Part shown: positions 18,669-27,062 of the stretch, piece by piece
Numbering within the stretch: position 1 is the first letter of the stretch
Layout of the letters: each line of letters begins with the position of its first letter
Origin: [Scytonema hofmanni] UTEX 2349
GTDB lineage: Bacteria > Cyanobacteriota > Cyanobacteriia > Cyanobacteriales > Nostocaceae
Direction of reading: 5' to 3'
DNA length: 64,000 nucleotides
NCBI RefSeq assembly: GCF_000582685.1
Contig: NZ_KK073768.1
Coordinates: 748,509 to 812,508, forward strand
The notes under the pieces: generated by a model
What the model was told of the DNA's origin: nothing
What the model saw: the letters and a program-made list of their open reading frames with translations, nothing else
Database searches by the model: none
Translations under genes and position numbers: made by a program

Positions 18669-18941
18669 TTACACAGCACTACTGCGGTTGATTAGATTCC
18701 ACAAGAAGACTGCGACGATTGCACCAAGAACTGCTACTAAAATACCGGGGATGCTGAAAGTAGGAGCCGCTAGAGCTAAAGTCCCTGTACTGAAGAATAC
18801 ACCCAAACTACCGCCAACAAAAGCACCGATGATTCCTAACAAAATGGTTCCTAAAATTCCGCCGCCTTGATGACCGGGGTAGATAGCCTTAGCAATGGCA
18901 CCAGCAATTAGACCTAAAACAATCCAAGCAAGAATATTCAT
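18669..18941 (-). CDS. GlsB/YeaQ/YmgE family small membrane protein
   Basis: 90 residues with three hydrophobic segments and the family signature of Gly-rich helices (WIVLGLIAGAIAKAIYPGHQGGGILGTILLGIIGAFVGGSLG). These transglycosylase-associated-type proteins are inner-membrane, often stress-induced, and of unclear biochemical role. A leftward terminator-like hairpin sits in the leader about 160 bp upstream (19104-19139), which might attenuate expression. Confidence 0.85.
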   Translation of the reverse strand: MNILAWIVLGLIAGAIAKAIYPGHQGGGILGTILLGIIGAFVGGSLGVFFSTGTLALAAPTFSIPGILVAVLGAIVAVFLWNLINRSSAV

Positions 18942-19542
18942 GTTCGGTTAATGAGAGTGAAGTTTTTTTCCAACAAATACAGAATAACAATTCAATCCCT
19001 CGCATCCAATCTACCAACAGAACTAATTGTTATTGTCTAAAGGTACAGTTTAATTGTTCTTATTTCTTTTGACATACGCCTCAATTGAAATAACTAAGAA
19101 GTTAAAAAAAAGCTCCTAGTCGGTCTAAAACTAGAAGCTGACAAGATTATTGCTTGGTAATTATTGCAGTATATGCATTTCTAATTACTTCTTTCCTCTA
19201 CTGGAAGAGTTAGGCTTTGGTGAATATTAAGGTAGATAACCTTGTAGAGACGCCAAATGTCGCATCTCTACAATGTTTTTCACTTCTTGTGTCTGATGTC
19301 CGATCGCTCCCAAAATTATCGCACGTCACCTCAGGTGTGAAGCACACCAAACCTGAGTCAGAAAAAAACTCTCAGTCTTTATCTATTAACTACGGTTTAT
19401 CTATCAACTTACCGATATTTATCTGTTGCCTTTTCCAGGTTGGGTGTGACATACTGGAATTAACTACACTATTCCGACCGATTTACAGTATTTACATTAT
19501 TCAATGCACAAACGCACCCATGTAGTGAGGAATTAACATTCA
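18942..19542. other. 601-bp intergenic region with hairpins, possible small RNA
   Basis: No credible protein gene was found (a 102-codon frame at 19217 runs through repeats and lacks a ribosome site). The region holds a leftward terminator-like hairpin (19104-19139), a GTAGAGACG palindrome (19243-19271, core CCAAATGTCG) and a structured stretch near 19328-19375 with nested arms CTCAGG-TGTG and CTGAGT/ACTCTCAG. Confidence 0.5.
19104..19139 (-). terminator. leftward intrinsic terminator without an upstream gene
   Basis: Read on the minus strand: stem AGCTTCTAGT / ACTAGGAGCT with one mismatch, followed by eight T residues. No minus-strand gene precedes it within 400 bp, so it may end a non-coding RNA or attenuate the glsB-like gene. 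Confidence 0.6.
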
Positions 19543-20790
19543 ATGCAAGAAGATACACAAAAATTAAAAGTGACAACAGATTCAAAGGAAGCGATCGCCC
19601 TTATTAATCGCTTTATCGATGAAGCTTTGAGTTATGGTTCATATGCAGAAACTGTGATTTTGCAAGCAATTGCTGCCGATCCGACTTGTGCGATCGCTCA
19701 TGCTTATGTGGCTGCTTATTACCTTTCCCAGGAAAATCAAGTAGGTTGGCAGCAAGCGCAACCTTATGTGCAAGCTTCCCTGCAACATTTAGAGAAGATT
19801 ACAACCAGAGAAAAATTATATGTACAAGCGATCGCAGCTTGGGCAAATAAAGAGATAGATGTAGCGATCGCGCTGCACGAAGAGATTACTGATAACTTTC
19901 CTACTGATATGATATCCCTCCAGCAAGGACAATATCACTATTTTTATACAGGTGACAAAGATAAATTATTGAAAATTGCCGAAAAAGTCGTATCTGCAAA
20001 TAGAAATCATCATTATTTTTACGGAATGTTAGCGTTCGGTTTAGAACAGTGTCATCAATTAGTAGCAGCAGAAAAGATGGCTCGGATAGCAGTAAAATTA
20101 AATCGTCACGATCCTTGGGCGCATCATGCGATCGCACACGTCATGGAAACTCAGGGACGAGTTGAGGAAGGTATAGCTTGGATGGAGAACTTTGCAGATA
20201 CTTGGGAAAACTGCAACTCAATGCTGTATACTCACAATTGGTGGCACATTGCACTGTATTACTTAGAATTGGGTGACACAGATAAAGTTTTAGCGCTTTA
20301 CGATCATCATATATGGGGACGCGCTCAAAAAGAATCTCCAAAAGATGAAGTAGGAGCAATTTCCCTATTGTTGCGGTTAGAATTACGCGGGGTAGATGTA
20401 GGCGATCGCTGGCAAAATATAAGTGCTTATCTTTACCCTCGTATTAACGAACACGCTCTACCTTTCCAAGATTTGCATTATATCTATGCTTTAGCCAAAG
20501 CTGGACAAACTAACTGGGTAAATCAGATGTTACTGAGTATGCAACAACATGCTCTGACAGTGAATTTATTTTTGCGGCAAAGTTGGTTAGAGGTAGCAAT
20601 ACCCGCAGCTAGGGGAATGATCGCTCATGCTAAAAAAGATTTTAATACAGCTGTGATGGAACTTAAACCTTTAAAGGAGCGCTTGCACGAGATTGGGGGA
20701 AGTCATGCACAGCGGGTTTTATTTCAGCAGGTTTATCGAGATGCGCTCAACAATGTTGAGAAAAGTCAGATTTACCAGATTACAGCTTGA
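19543..20790 (+). CDS. TTC38-like tetratricopeptide protein
   Basis: 415 residues, all helical. HAIAHVMETQGRVEEGIAWM, HNWWHIALYYLELGDTDKVLALYDHHIW and LLRLELRGVDVGDRW are hallmarks of the TTC38 family, a TPR protein group shared by bacteria and animals with no settled biochemical role. There is no signal peptide or membrane segment, so it should be cytoplasmic. It is monocistronic: a long repeat-rich leader lies upstream, and a mobile element starts right at its stop codon (TGA at 20788-20790, element from 20791). Confidence 0.85.
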   Translation: MQEDTQKLKVTTDSKEAIALINRFIDEALSYGSYAETVILQAIAADPTCAIAHAYVAAYYLSQENQVGWQQAQPYVQASLQHLEKITTREKLYVQAIAAWANKEIDVAIALHEEITDNFPTDMISLQQGQYHYFYTGDKDKLLKIAEKVVSANRNHHYFYGMLAFGLEQCHQLVAAEKMARIAVKLNRHDPWAHHAIAHVMETQGRVEEGIAWMENFADTWENCNSMLYTHNWWHIALYYLELGDTDKVLALYDHHIWGRAQKESPKDEVGAISLLLRLELRGVDVGDRWQNISAYLYPRINEHALPFQDLHYIYALAKAGQTNWVNQMLLSMQQHALTVNLFLRQSWLEVAIPAARGMIAHAKKDFNTAVMELKPLKERLHEIGGSHAQRVLFQQVYRDALNNVEKSQIYQITA

Positions 20791-20891
20791 TATCATGTCC
20801 GGTTTATTACATCTGATGTAGAGACGTTCCGGTGGAACGTCTCTACGATGGTTGCGGTGTTTTTATGAATGTCAATTAAACGGACATGATA
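20791..20891. repeat. 101-bp composite element with terminal inverted repeats
   Basis: Perfect 11-base ends TATCATGTCCG and CGGACATGATA enclose a GTAGAGACG palindrome (20818-20846, centre GGT) and the flank GATGGTTGCGGTGTTTTTAT. No coding capacity: a MITE-like unit abutting a stop codon. Confidence 0.8.
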
Positions 20892-20920
20892 TGATTATTA
20901 TTTTTAAATTTCAGCATTTT

Positions 20921-20974
20921 GTAGAGACGTTTCGGTGGAACGTCTCTACGACGGTTCCAGTGGAACGTCTCTAC
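20921..20974. repeat. GTAGAGACG palindrome, one and a half copies
   Basis: A full copy at 20921-20949 (one arm mismatch) is followed by a truncated second copy ending GGAACGTCTCTAC. A family-B half-element (GATGAGGACTTTAGTCCTCACTAC) follows at 20986-21009. Confidence 0.8.
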
Positions 20975-21029
20975 GAGGGTTTCGGATGAGGACTTTAGTC
21001 CTCACTACGTTATTTTAAATTTCCGATTC

Positions 21030-21830
21030 CTATCTCCTGGCTTTTATTTGATATTTGTTAAGCGACAATAGCACGCTCAAATCTTTTAATTCCACCGTTG
21101 CAAAACGCTTCACTCTGAATCGTTTCATTGCTTTTTGCAGTTCTGTATCTGGTTGAAGTAAGCTGTAACGTATCTGTTGAATCAACGATTTATTCAAACG
21201 CTGCGCTACTACTAAGGGTGGCATAGGAGATGGTCCCAACGCCTCCACTACACGCAATTGTTCAGACAATTCGGGAAAATCACGTAATTCTTGTTCTAAA
21301 ACTACACTATCAATTACCGCACAATCTGCTTTGCCATCAACTACCCAGCGAATAGAACGTTGATGCGAACCTGATTGTATTTCTTTGTTAAAAAAACCTT
21401 GGTGATATCCGTCTTGAATTAAGCGTTGTTGCAGCAAATTATAGCCACTATTAGAACCCTTGTCATTGTAGCAAAAAGTTTTCCGAGCCAAATCTGCAAA
21501 TACTTTAAGATCGCTCTTCGCATTGACGATCGCATCTCCAAAGTAAATCGCTTGATTATTATAGCGCGATCCAACCATTACAGGTGCTACCAATGTCTGC
21601 AATTGGTCTGAAACCACCTGACAATATCGAATTAGGGGTAATCCACAAATGAATGCTAAATCAAGTTTGTCTTGTAATAATAACGGATCTTCCAGGGGGT
21701 CGCATTCACCTTGATGTAGCTGTGTTTCTAATTGCAATACACGACCGAGATAAGCTGTAATAGCTGCGTAGAAATCAAAGCAATTCGGAGCTAAATAGGA
21801 TATAACACGCAGCTTTGAAGGTATGGTCAT
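21030..21830 (-). CDS. PhnD-like phosphate/phosphonate-type binding protein without signal peptide
   Basis: 266 residues. The periplasmic-binding fold of the PhnD family is recognisable: DLAFICGLPLIRYC, LVAPVMVGSRYNNQAIYFGDAIVN, DKGSNSGYNLLQQRL, ADCAVIDSVVLEQE and GPSPMPPLVVAQRL. The N-terminus (MTIPSKLRVISYLAP) has no signal peptide or lipobox, so the protein should stay in the cytoplasm unless the true start differs; no better upstream start was seen. No permease or ATPase gene is adjacent. It may act as an intracellular ligand binder or an orphan sensor part rather than a transporter component. Confidence 0.75.
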   Translation of the reverse strand: MTIPSKLRVISYLAPNCFDFYAAITAYLGRVLQLETQLHQGECDPLEDPLLLQDKLDLAFICGLPLIRYCQVVSDQLQTLVAPVMVGSRYNNQAIYFGDAIVNAKSDLKVFADLARKTFCYNDKGSNSGYNLLQQRLIQDGYHQGFFNKEIQSGSHQRSIRWVVDGKADCAVIDSVVLEQELRDFPELSEQLRVVEALGPSPMPPLVVAQRLNKSLIQQIRYSLLQPDTELQKAMKRFRVKRFATVELKDLSVLLSLNKYQIKARR

Positions 21831-21879
21831 TTAAGTAATCGTATTTTTCTAACTTTGGCTTGTGATGCTGCCATGAAAC

Positions 21880-21905
21880 AAAAAACCTAAATATAAACAC
21901 TTAGG
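21880..21905 (-). terminator. possible weak terminator of the 97-codon frame
   Basis: On the minus strand CCTAA / TTAGG followed by TTTTTT, about 60 bp after the stop at 21967. The stem is only five pairs, so this is weak. Confidence 0.35.
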
Positions 21906-21966
21906 CTTAGGGTAAATACTAACAACCAAAGGGCAGTCAATATCAACATTTTTCCTTCTGCTTTGA

Positions 21967-22242
21967 TCATTTTTTATTCTGCCTTCCACTTAGCAACGTG
22001 CGCCCAGACGAATGAATATAGAGAAAGCCTAAACTGGCAAAAGTTAACAGCATAATGCTTAAAACCGTTGCATATGCTTTAGTGTGCCACCACAGCCGAT
22101 GTATTGCTGCTGTACTAGATTGTAAAAATTTCCACTGTTGATCGGGATCTATGCGCTCTTGAGGACGAGTCTTGATATCTTGAGCGTTCGCAAAGCAACC
22201 CTGTTCTAGCTTGGCGTTCTTCAAGGGTAAGAGTGTCGCCAT
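21967..22242 (-). CDS. small single-pass membrane protein, unknown
   Basis: 91 residues from ATG 22242 (MATLLPLKNAKLEQGC). This start is chosen because AAAGGAG lies 8 bases before it, whereas the longer frame would begin at TTG 22260 inside that ribosome site. The N-terminal 50 residues are polar. A single membrane segment (AYATVLSIMLLTFASLGFLYI) follows near residues 57-77, with a short basic tail. I do not recognise the family. It lies upstream of the PhnD-like gene on the same strand, 136 bp apart, so they may be co-transcribed. Confidence 0.6.
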   Translation of the reverse strand: MATLLPLKNAKLEQGCFANAQDIKTRPQERIDPDQQWKFLQSSTAAIHRLWWHTKAYATVLSIMLLTFASLGFLYIHSSGRTLLSGRQNKK

Positions 22243-22408
22243 TTTTACCGCTCCTTTCAATTTGATATTAAAGCCTGTAAATCGATAGACTTACCGTAGA
22301 TTATATATCAGATTAGCCATCCCTGTCAAAAGGGATTTTGACAAAAGCGAAAATGCACCACGCGCACATCTTGACAAAAAAGCCTTGTAATGTAAGTAAA
22401 GTATTATT

Positions 22409-22449
22409 TGTGGCGATCGCAAAATTGTTGTAGATTAGCGATCGCCACA
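22409..22449. repeat. HIP1-ended perfect hairpin
   Basis: Arms TGTGGCGATCGC and GCGATCGCCACA (12 perfect pairs) around a 17-base loop. It lies immediately after the antiporter gene's stop (leftward) and could act in termination or mRNA 3'-end stability. It has no T-run. Confidence 0.65.
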
Positions 22450-22453
22450 AACA

Positions 22454-24520
22454 TCATGAGTTAGGTTCTCCTAGTAACACAATCGAACCTTTCAATTCTT
22501 TAATTACCTGCGTTGTCACTTCGCTTACAGATAAACCTCCTGCGGTACGATAGCGGACGGAACGCAAAACTACTAAATCAAATGCCTGAGCTTGCTGAAT
22601 AATTACTCTGGCAATGTAATCACCCCTAATTGTTTCGATATTTGTATTGACTTGTAACTTGCTTTGAGCAGTAACAGCAGATAACTGAGATACAAAGTTG
22701 TCAACTAAACTTTGAGGTGTTTTGCGATTGGACACATGTAACAACACAATTTCCGCCTGATTTGTATCAGCCAAAATTTGGGCAAACCGCACAGCACCTA
22801 TAGTTGGTCGCGTTAAATCTCCAATTGGTACGAGAATTCGCTTGATTTTTGTCGGGCTAGTCAAAAGGCGTGTTACTGCTACCGGACAGTGAGAAGACCA
22901 AAAGACGCTATCAATTACACTACCAAATAACCGGGCACGCAAGCCTGTAGTACGCGACCAACCCATAATTACTAAACTAGCATTTTGTTCTCGACTAGTA
23001 CGGCTAATTCCCAAAGCAATATCGTCATCAATCCGAATTAAAGGTGATACTTCAACTTCAAATTCTTGACTGATTTCTCTAGCTAATTGCAATCTTTTTT
23101 TACTTTTATCAAGTGCTGTGATTAATTCCGGAGCATCCATGTTAACATGAGCTTTTGTAATAGCTAATGGCACAATTTGTCCATGTTCGTGACGCGCCAA
23201 AAGTGCCGCCAATTCTATTAAATCGCGCTGGGTTTGAGGGTTGTATATCGGGACTACTACACTAAATAAATTATCAGTTTCCTCTAATATTTCTTCCTCA
23301 GAATCCCACCAAGTTGAGAGACGATCTGTTTCAACATCTGTTTGGCTAACTTGTAGCGAAGGAGCAACTCGTGCTGTAATCACTGGACCCAAAATAGCAG
23401 TAACCAGCATGAGAACAATTACACTGTTTAACACACCCTCACTAATTAGCCGCTCACCAGCAGGATTTAAACTTTGATAAGCAACTAACGTTGCTGCTAA
23501 GGTAGCTGCTACTTGTGGCAGAGACAATGACCACATTGTTAGCAGTTCTGCTGTGTTGTAACGATAGAAAAGTTTAGCTAAAAATGCCGCTAAAAATTTG
23601 CTGCCTATCAAAGCCACGACAATTGCCACAGTTAGCCAAATTGAACTGAGGGTTTTGATAAATGCCGGAATATCAATTAACAATCCCATGTCTACAAAGA
23701 AACAAGGGATAAACAAAACACTACCAATAAACTCTATTTTTTCTTTGACTGGGCTACGTCCTAAAACGTCGTTGACGGCTAAACCTGCTAAAAACGCTCC
23801 TACAATTTTTTCGACTCCAATTACCTGCGCTCCCACAGAAGCCAAAAACAATGCTAGTAAGATAAACAAAAACTGGTTGCTTTCTTCATCACCAGAGCGT
23901 TTAAAGAATTGTTTTCCTGCCCAGTCAAAGCCGAATAAGACAACAGCAGAGTAAATTGCTAATCCACCCAACAAAGTAACTAAACTTAAAGCCGAGAATT
24001 CTCCTCCATGAATCCCGACACAAATTGCTAGCACTAACAAAGCACCAGTATCGGTAAAAATCGTCGCCCCAATCGTGACTGTTACAGCTTCATTTGCCAC
24101 CACTCCCAAGCGACTAACAATTGGATATGCCAAAAGAGTATGAGAGGCAAGTAAAGAACCAATTAGAAAGGAAGAATTCCAGCTAAAATTAAATAACTTA
24201 CCGACAGCAATACCGGCAATTAATGGAACTAAAAAGGTCAGAGTTCCAAAGCCGATTGAGCGATTTTTGGTTCTCCGAAACTGCTCTAAATCAATTTCTA
24301 AACCTGCCACAAACATCAAATAAAGCTTGCCAATCTCCGAAAGCAATTTGATAGTGTCTGAGTCAGAGTCTAGTAGCTTAAGCCCGTTTTGACCTAATAC
24401 TACACCTGCTACCAACAAACCTACTAATCCAGGTACTCGCAGTTTCTCAAAAATAGGGGGTACAGTAAAGATTACTGTCAGAAGAATTGTAAATGCAATA
24501 ATAGGACTGTTTATTAGCAA
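22454..24520 (-). CDS. CPA2 cation:proton antiporter with C-terminal USP domain
   Basis: 688 residues. The first 390 or so form a KefB/NapA-type antiporter with about 12 membrane segments (for example VPGLVGLLVAGVVLGQNGL, LMFVAGLEIDLEQF, FIPCFFVDMGLLIDIP). The rest is soluble and carries universal-stress-protein-like halves (RILVPIGDLTRPTIGAVRFAQILADTNQAEIVLLHV and a preceding copy). It should exchange Na+ or K+ for H+ across the inner membrane, with the USP part possibly sensing nucleotides. Monocistronic. Confidence 0.9.
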   Translation of the reverse strand: MLINSPIIAFTILLTVIFTVPPIFEKLRVPGLVGLLVAGVVLGQNGLKLLDSDSDTIKLLSEIGKLYLMFVAGLEIDLEQFRRTKNRSIGFGTLTFLVPLIAGIAVGKLFNFSWNSSFLIGSLLASHTLLAYPIVSRLGVVANEAVTVTIGATIFTDTGALLVLAICVGIHGGEFSALSLVTLLGGLAIYSAVVLFGFDWAGKQFFKRSGDEESNQFLFILLALFLASVGAQVIGVEKIVGAFLAGLAVNDVLGRSPVKEKIEFIGSVLFIPCFFVDMGLLIDIPAFIKTLSSIWLTVAIVVALIGSKFLAAFLAKLFYRYNTAELLTMWSLSLPQVAATLAATLVAYQSLNPAGERLISEGVLNSVIVLMLVTAILGPVITARVAPSLQVSQTDVETDRLSTWWDSEEEILEETDNLFSVVVPIYNPQTQRDLIELAALLARHEHGQIVPLAITKAHVNMDAPELITALDKSKKRLQLAREISQEFEVEVSPLIRIDDDIALGISRTSREQNASLVIMGWSRTTGLRARLFGSVIDSVFWSSHCPVAVTRLLTSPTKIKRILVPIGDLTRPTIGAVRFAQILADTNQAEIVLLHVSNRKTPQSLVDNFVSQLSAVTAQSKLQVNTNIETIRGDYIARVIIQQAQAFDLVVLRSVRYRTAGGLSVSEVTTQVIKELKGSIVLLGEPNS

Positions 24521-24947
24521 GTTCGGTGTCCTTTTTTGGTAGATGAAATAAGTTGAGCAAAAATACTTGTCATAAATATATTATTTTAACAGCCAAATTT
24601 TATATTTACTTTAATTTTAGTAGCAAGTAAAATTAAGCTATTTACAATTTCATTTTATATTGTACTAGTGCTAAACCTAAAGATATAAATTTTGCTACTA
24701 TCTATAGGTAGATAAAAGTTATCTGTTAGAGCCAGCTTGAAAAAGGATAAAAAGTGTTGATTGCTCATGCCCAAAGCGATCGCCTTCTCCAAATCAAGCC
24801 GATTTCAGATATTGCCAGTACCACAAAAGTGTCAATTTCTTTTCTAACAAATTCAGCATTTTTTCTAAAAATCTATCTAACGGATGGTGTAACTAACTAT
24901 TTAAGAAGAAACTATGTGTATTGCACTACAAAAAAACTCTCGTTAAA
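24521..24947. other. AT-rich divergent intergenic region
   Basis: It separates the leftward antiporter gene from the rightward response regulator and should hold both promoters. No supported gene, repeat or operator was seen; a 68-codon frame at 24754 has no ribosome site or recognisable sequence. Confidence 0.5.
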
Positions 24948-25328
24948 ATGCATTACATAAAAACCTCTAACTCCTGTCGTATCTTGGTTGTGGATGATTT
25001 GCCAGATAATTTATTTTTGCTTCAAACACTTTTAGAAGCTGAGGGATATGAGGTAGAGACAGCTGATTCGGGTAGAGCAGCATTAATATCTCTTGAAAAC
25101 TGCCCTGCGAATTTGGTGTTGCTGGATATGATGATGCCCGATATGAACGGGTGTCAAGTAACGCAGCGAATTCGACAAAACCAACAGCTATCTCACATAC
25201 CTATAGTATTGATTACAGCATTCGATGAAGTAGATATTAACGAGGGATTATCAGTTGGGGCAAATGATTTTATTCGTAAACCTGTGGATTTTGAGGTATT
25301 GCTTTCTAGAATCAAGGCTTTCTTATAA
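24948..25328 (+). CDS. single-domain response regulator
   Basis: 126 residues from ATG 24948; an upstream TTG at 24921 would add nine residues unlike the family. A full receiver domain is present: acidic pair in RILVVDDLPDN, phospho-acceptor Asp in LVLLDMMMPDMNG, Thr in VLITAFD and Lys in FIRKPVDF. There is no output domain, so it should act by protein contact (CheY-like) or as a phosphorelay intermediate. No kinase gene is adjacent. Confidence 0.85.
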   Translation: MHYIKTSNSCRILVVDDLPDNLFLLQTLLEAEGYEVETADSGRAALISLENCPANLVLLDMMMPDMNGCQVTQRIRQNQQLSHIPIVLITAFDEVDINEGLSVGANDFIRKPVDFEVLLSRIKAFL

Positions 25329-25340
25329 TAAATACCTAAA

Positions 25341-25448
25341 TTACTTGCGTTTGGTAGTGAAGATGGTAGTAAACATCATCAAGAAGCCACCTAAAAGTAT
25401 GGCGATCGCTAATCCTGCTGTTATTAAGTCGAGTGTATTAGTGTCCAT
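25341..25448 (-). CDS. possible 35-residue single-pass membrane protein
   Basis: The frame reads MDTNTLDLITAGLAIAILLG and then GFLMMFTTIFTTKRK: one membrane helix with a short N-terminal segment and a basic C-terminal end. This is the build of small photosynthetic or respiratory complex subunits, but I do not recognise it as any named one. No ribosome site is visible because the leader is tandem-repeat sequence. Convergent with the response regulator, 12 bp after its stop. Confidence 0.45.
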   Translation of the reverse strand: MDTNTLDLITAGLAIAILLGGFLMMFTTIFTTKRK

Positions 25449-25598
25449 TGTTAATTGTTAGTTGATAGTGGTTAGTTGTTGGTGGTTAGTTGTTAATTGT
25501 TAGTTGTTGGTGGTTAGTTGTTAGTTGTCAAAAAGTATTCCTAACAACTATCAAATATCAACTATCAAGCATCAACTATCAATTATCAACTAACCAAT
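25449..25598. repeat. heptad-type tandem repeats, inverted halves
   Basis: TTAGTTGTTGGTGG-type repeats (25449-25530) are followed by AACTATCAA-type repeats (25540-25595), so the two halves can pair. They fill the space between the small membrane frame and the adenosyltransferase gene. Confidence 0.7.
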
Positions 25599-26744
25599 TT
25601 AAAAATCTACCCCACGTTTGAGTTCTACGCCTTGATTTGCATAGTGTTTGTGGCAGTATACCTCAGAGTGAACGCTTGCCAAATCAAAGTATGCGGGTTG
25701 ATTTTGGCAGCGACCGGTGATAATAATTTCTGTATCACGGGGTTTACGAAGCAAAGCTTGGACAATTGGTTCAACTGGGAGTAGTTCCAAGTCAACGGTG
25801 GGATTGAGTTCATCAAGAATGATGGTTTTATAGAGTCCCGAAGCGATCGCGCATTTGGCGATTTCCCAACCGCGTTCGGCTTCCAGATAGTCTAATTCTT
25901 GCCGAGAATTGCGCCAGACGATCGCATCTCGTCCGCAGCGTTGATGATCTACGACCTCTGGATATGATTGTTGCAAAGCGGCGATCGCAGCATCTTCTGT
26001 GTAGCCACTACCACCTTTAAGCCACTGCATAATCAATACGCGAGTAGATCCCGGATGATTGATACCTCTACCAATGGCTTTCAACGCCCTACCCAAAGCG
26101 CTGGTAGACTTACCTTTGCCAGCACCCGTGTAAATTTCAATACCTTCAATCAAGAGTGCTTTTGCAGTTGGGTGATGCTGGGGTTTCATTTCCGAGTGCA
26201 AATCCGCAATATCGAGCAACTTTTGCGGTGCTGCGCGTCCGGTAGCAATAACTTCCAACTCTTGGGATTTGGCTTTGAGAGTCCGCACCACCTCATCCAC
26301 ATCCAGCAAACCCAAATCCAGAACGGGGTTGATTTCGTCAAAAACGACAACCGAATATAAACCGCTGGCGATCGCTCCTTTTGCCACATCCCAACCCCGC
26401 GCTGCCTCCTCTCGGTCAAAAGGGGTGATTTCGTCGTGACCAAAAAATTCAGCACGACCTGTGCGAACCTGGTCAATTAAATGAGGAAAACCGCGCTGTA
26501 AAGCTGCGATCGCCCCATCCTCGTCATAATCACGTTCTGGTCCCTTTAAAAACCGCAACAGTAAAACTCGGTTGGAATTGCTCGGTGTGTTTATCCCCAA
26601 GCCAATCGACCGCAAAACCACCCCTAAAGCAGCTTGGGATTTACCTTTCCCCACGCCATCATAAACGTGAATTTGACCAGTGAGCCGTTCAGAACGCACT
26701 TGCGCCGTGCGAATACCTATGCCGTTCCTTGTCATAAGAGCCAA
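25599..26744 (-). CDS. cobO: double-domain cob(I)alamin adenosyltransferase (CobO/BtuR type)
   Basis: 381 residues formed of two homologous CobO-type domains in tandem. Each has a P-loop (GVGKGKSQAALG near residue 31, GAGKGKSTSALG near 213), a RGWDVAKGAIASGLYSVVVFDEINPVLDLGLL-like segment and a TGR turn (IATGRAAPQ, IITGRCQNQP). CobO transfers adenosyl from ATP to corrinoid cobalt, normally as a homodimer of about 200-residue chains, so this fusion may be a built-in dimer. The first domain lacks the family's final segment after LHSEMK and joins directly to the second. Start could also be ATG 26735. Confidence 0.85.
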   Translation of the reverse strand: MALMTRNGIGIRTAQVRSERLTGQIHVYDGVGKGKSQAALGVVLRSIGLGINTPSNSNRVLLLRFLKGPERDYDEDGAIAALQRGFPHLIDQVRTGRAEFFGHDEITPFDREEAARGWDVAKGAIASGLYSVVVFDEINPVLDLGLLDVDEVVRTLKAKSQELEVIATGRAAPQKLLDIADLHSEMKPQHHPTAKALLIEGIEIYTGAGKGKSTSALGRALKAIGRGINHPGSTRVLIMQWLKGGSGYTEDAAIAALQQSYPEVVDHQRCGRDAIVWRNSRQELDYLEAERGWEIAKCAIASGLYKTIILDELNPTVDLELLPVEPIVQALLRKPRDTEIIITGRCQNQPAYFDLASVHSEVYCHKHYANQGVELKRGVDF

Positions 26745-26800
26745 AAGCTGTAACGTGGCAGTATCTCATCTTATCGAACCTCTTGCACTATCGGCTAGGG

Positions 26801-26946
26801 CATAGGGCATGGGGCAATGGGCAATGGGCAATGGGCAATGGGCAATGGGCAATGGGCAATGGGCAATGGGCAATGGGCATTGGGCAATGGGCATTGGGCA
26901 ATGGGCATTGGGCAATGGGCAATGGGCATTGGGCAATGGGCAATGA
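26801..26946. repeat. GGGCAATG-type heptad repeat array before fraC
   Basis: About 18 copies of GGGCAAT/GGGCATT with a 7-bp period. A short inverted counterpart (CATGCCCC repeats, 26998-27020) lies 50 bp later, so the pair can fold. It belongs to the heptanucleotide tandem-repeat class known in filamentous cyanobacteria. Repeat-coded frames here on both strands are not genes. Confidence 0.9.
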
Positions 26947-27062
26947 GAATTAAAAAAATTGAATAAAGCAACTGCGTGAATAAATACGATTCTTTCCATG
27001 CCCCATGCCCCATGCCCCAATCTTGTAAAGTTTTGCAATACCATAACCAAAAGAACAAAAAG

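Noticed and set aside
19217..19525. 102-codon frame upstream of the TTC38-like gene
   Set aside because: It crosses a GTAGAGACG palindrome and hairpins, lacks a ribosome site and resembles no protein known to me.
26801..26946. Heptad array considered as a CRISPR
   Set aside because: The unit is 7 bp with no unique spacers and no cas genes.
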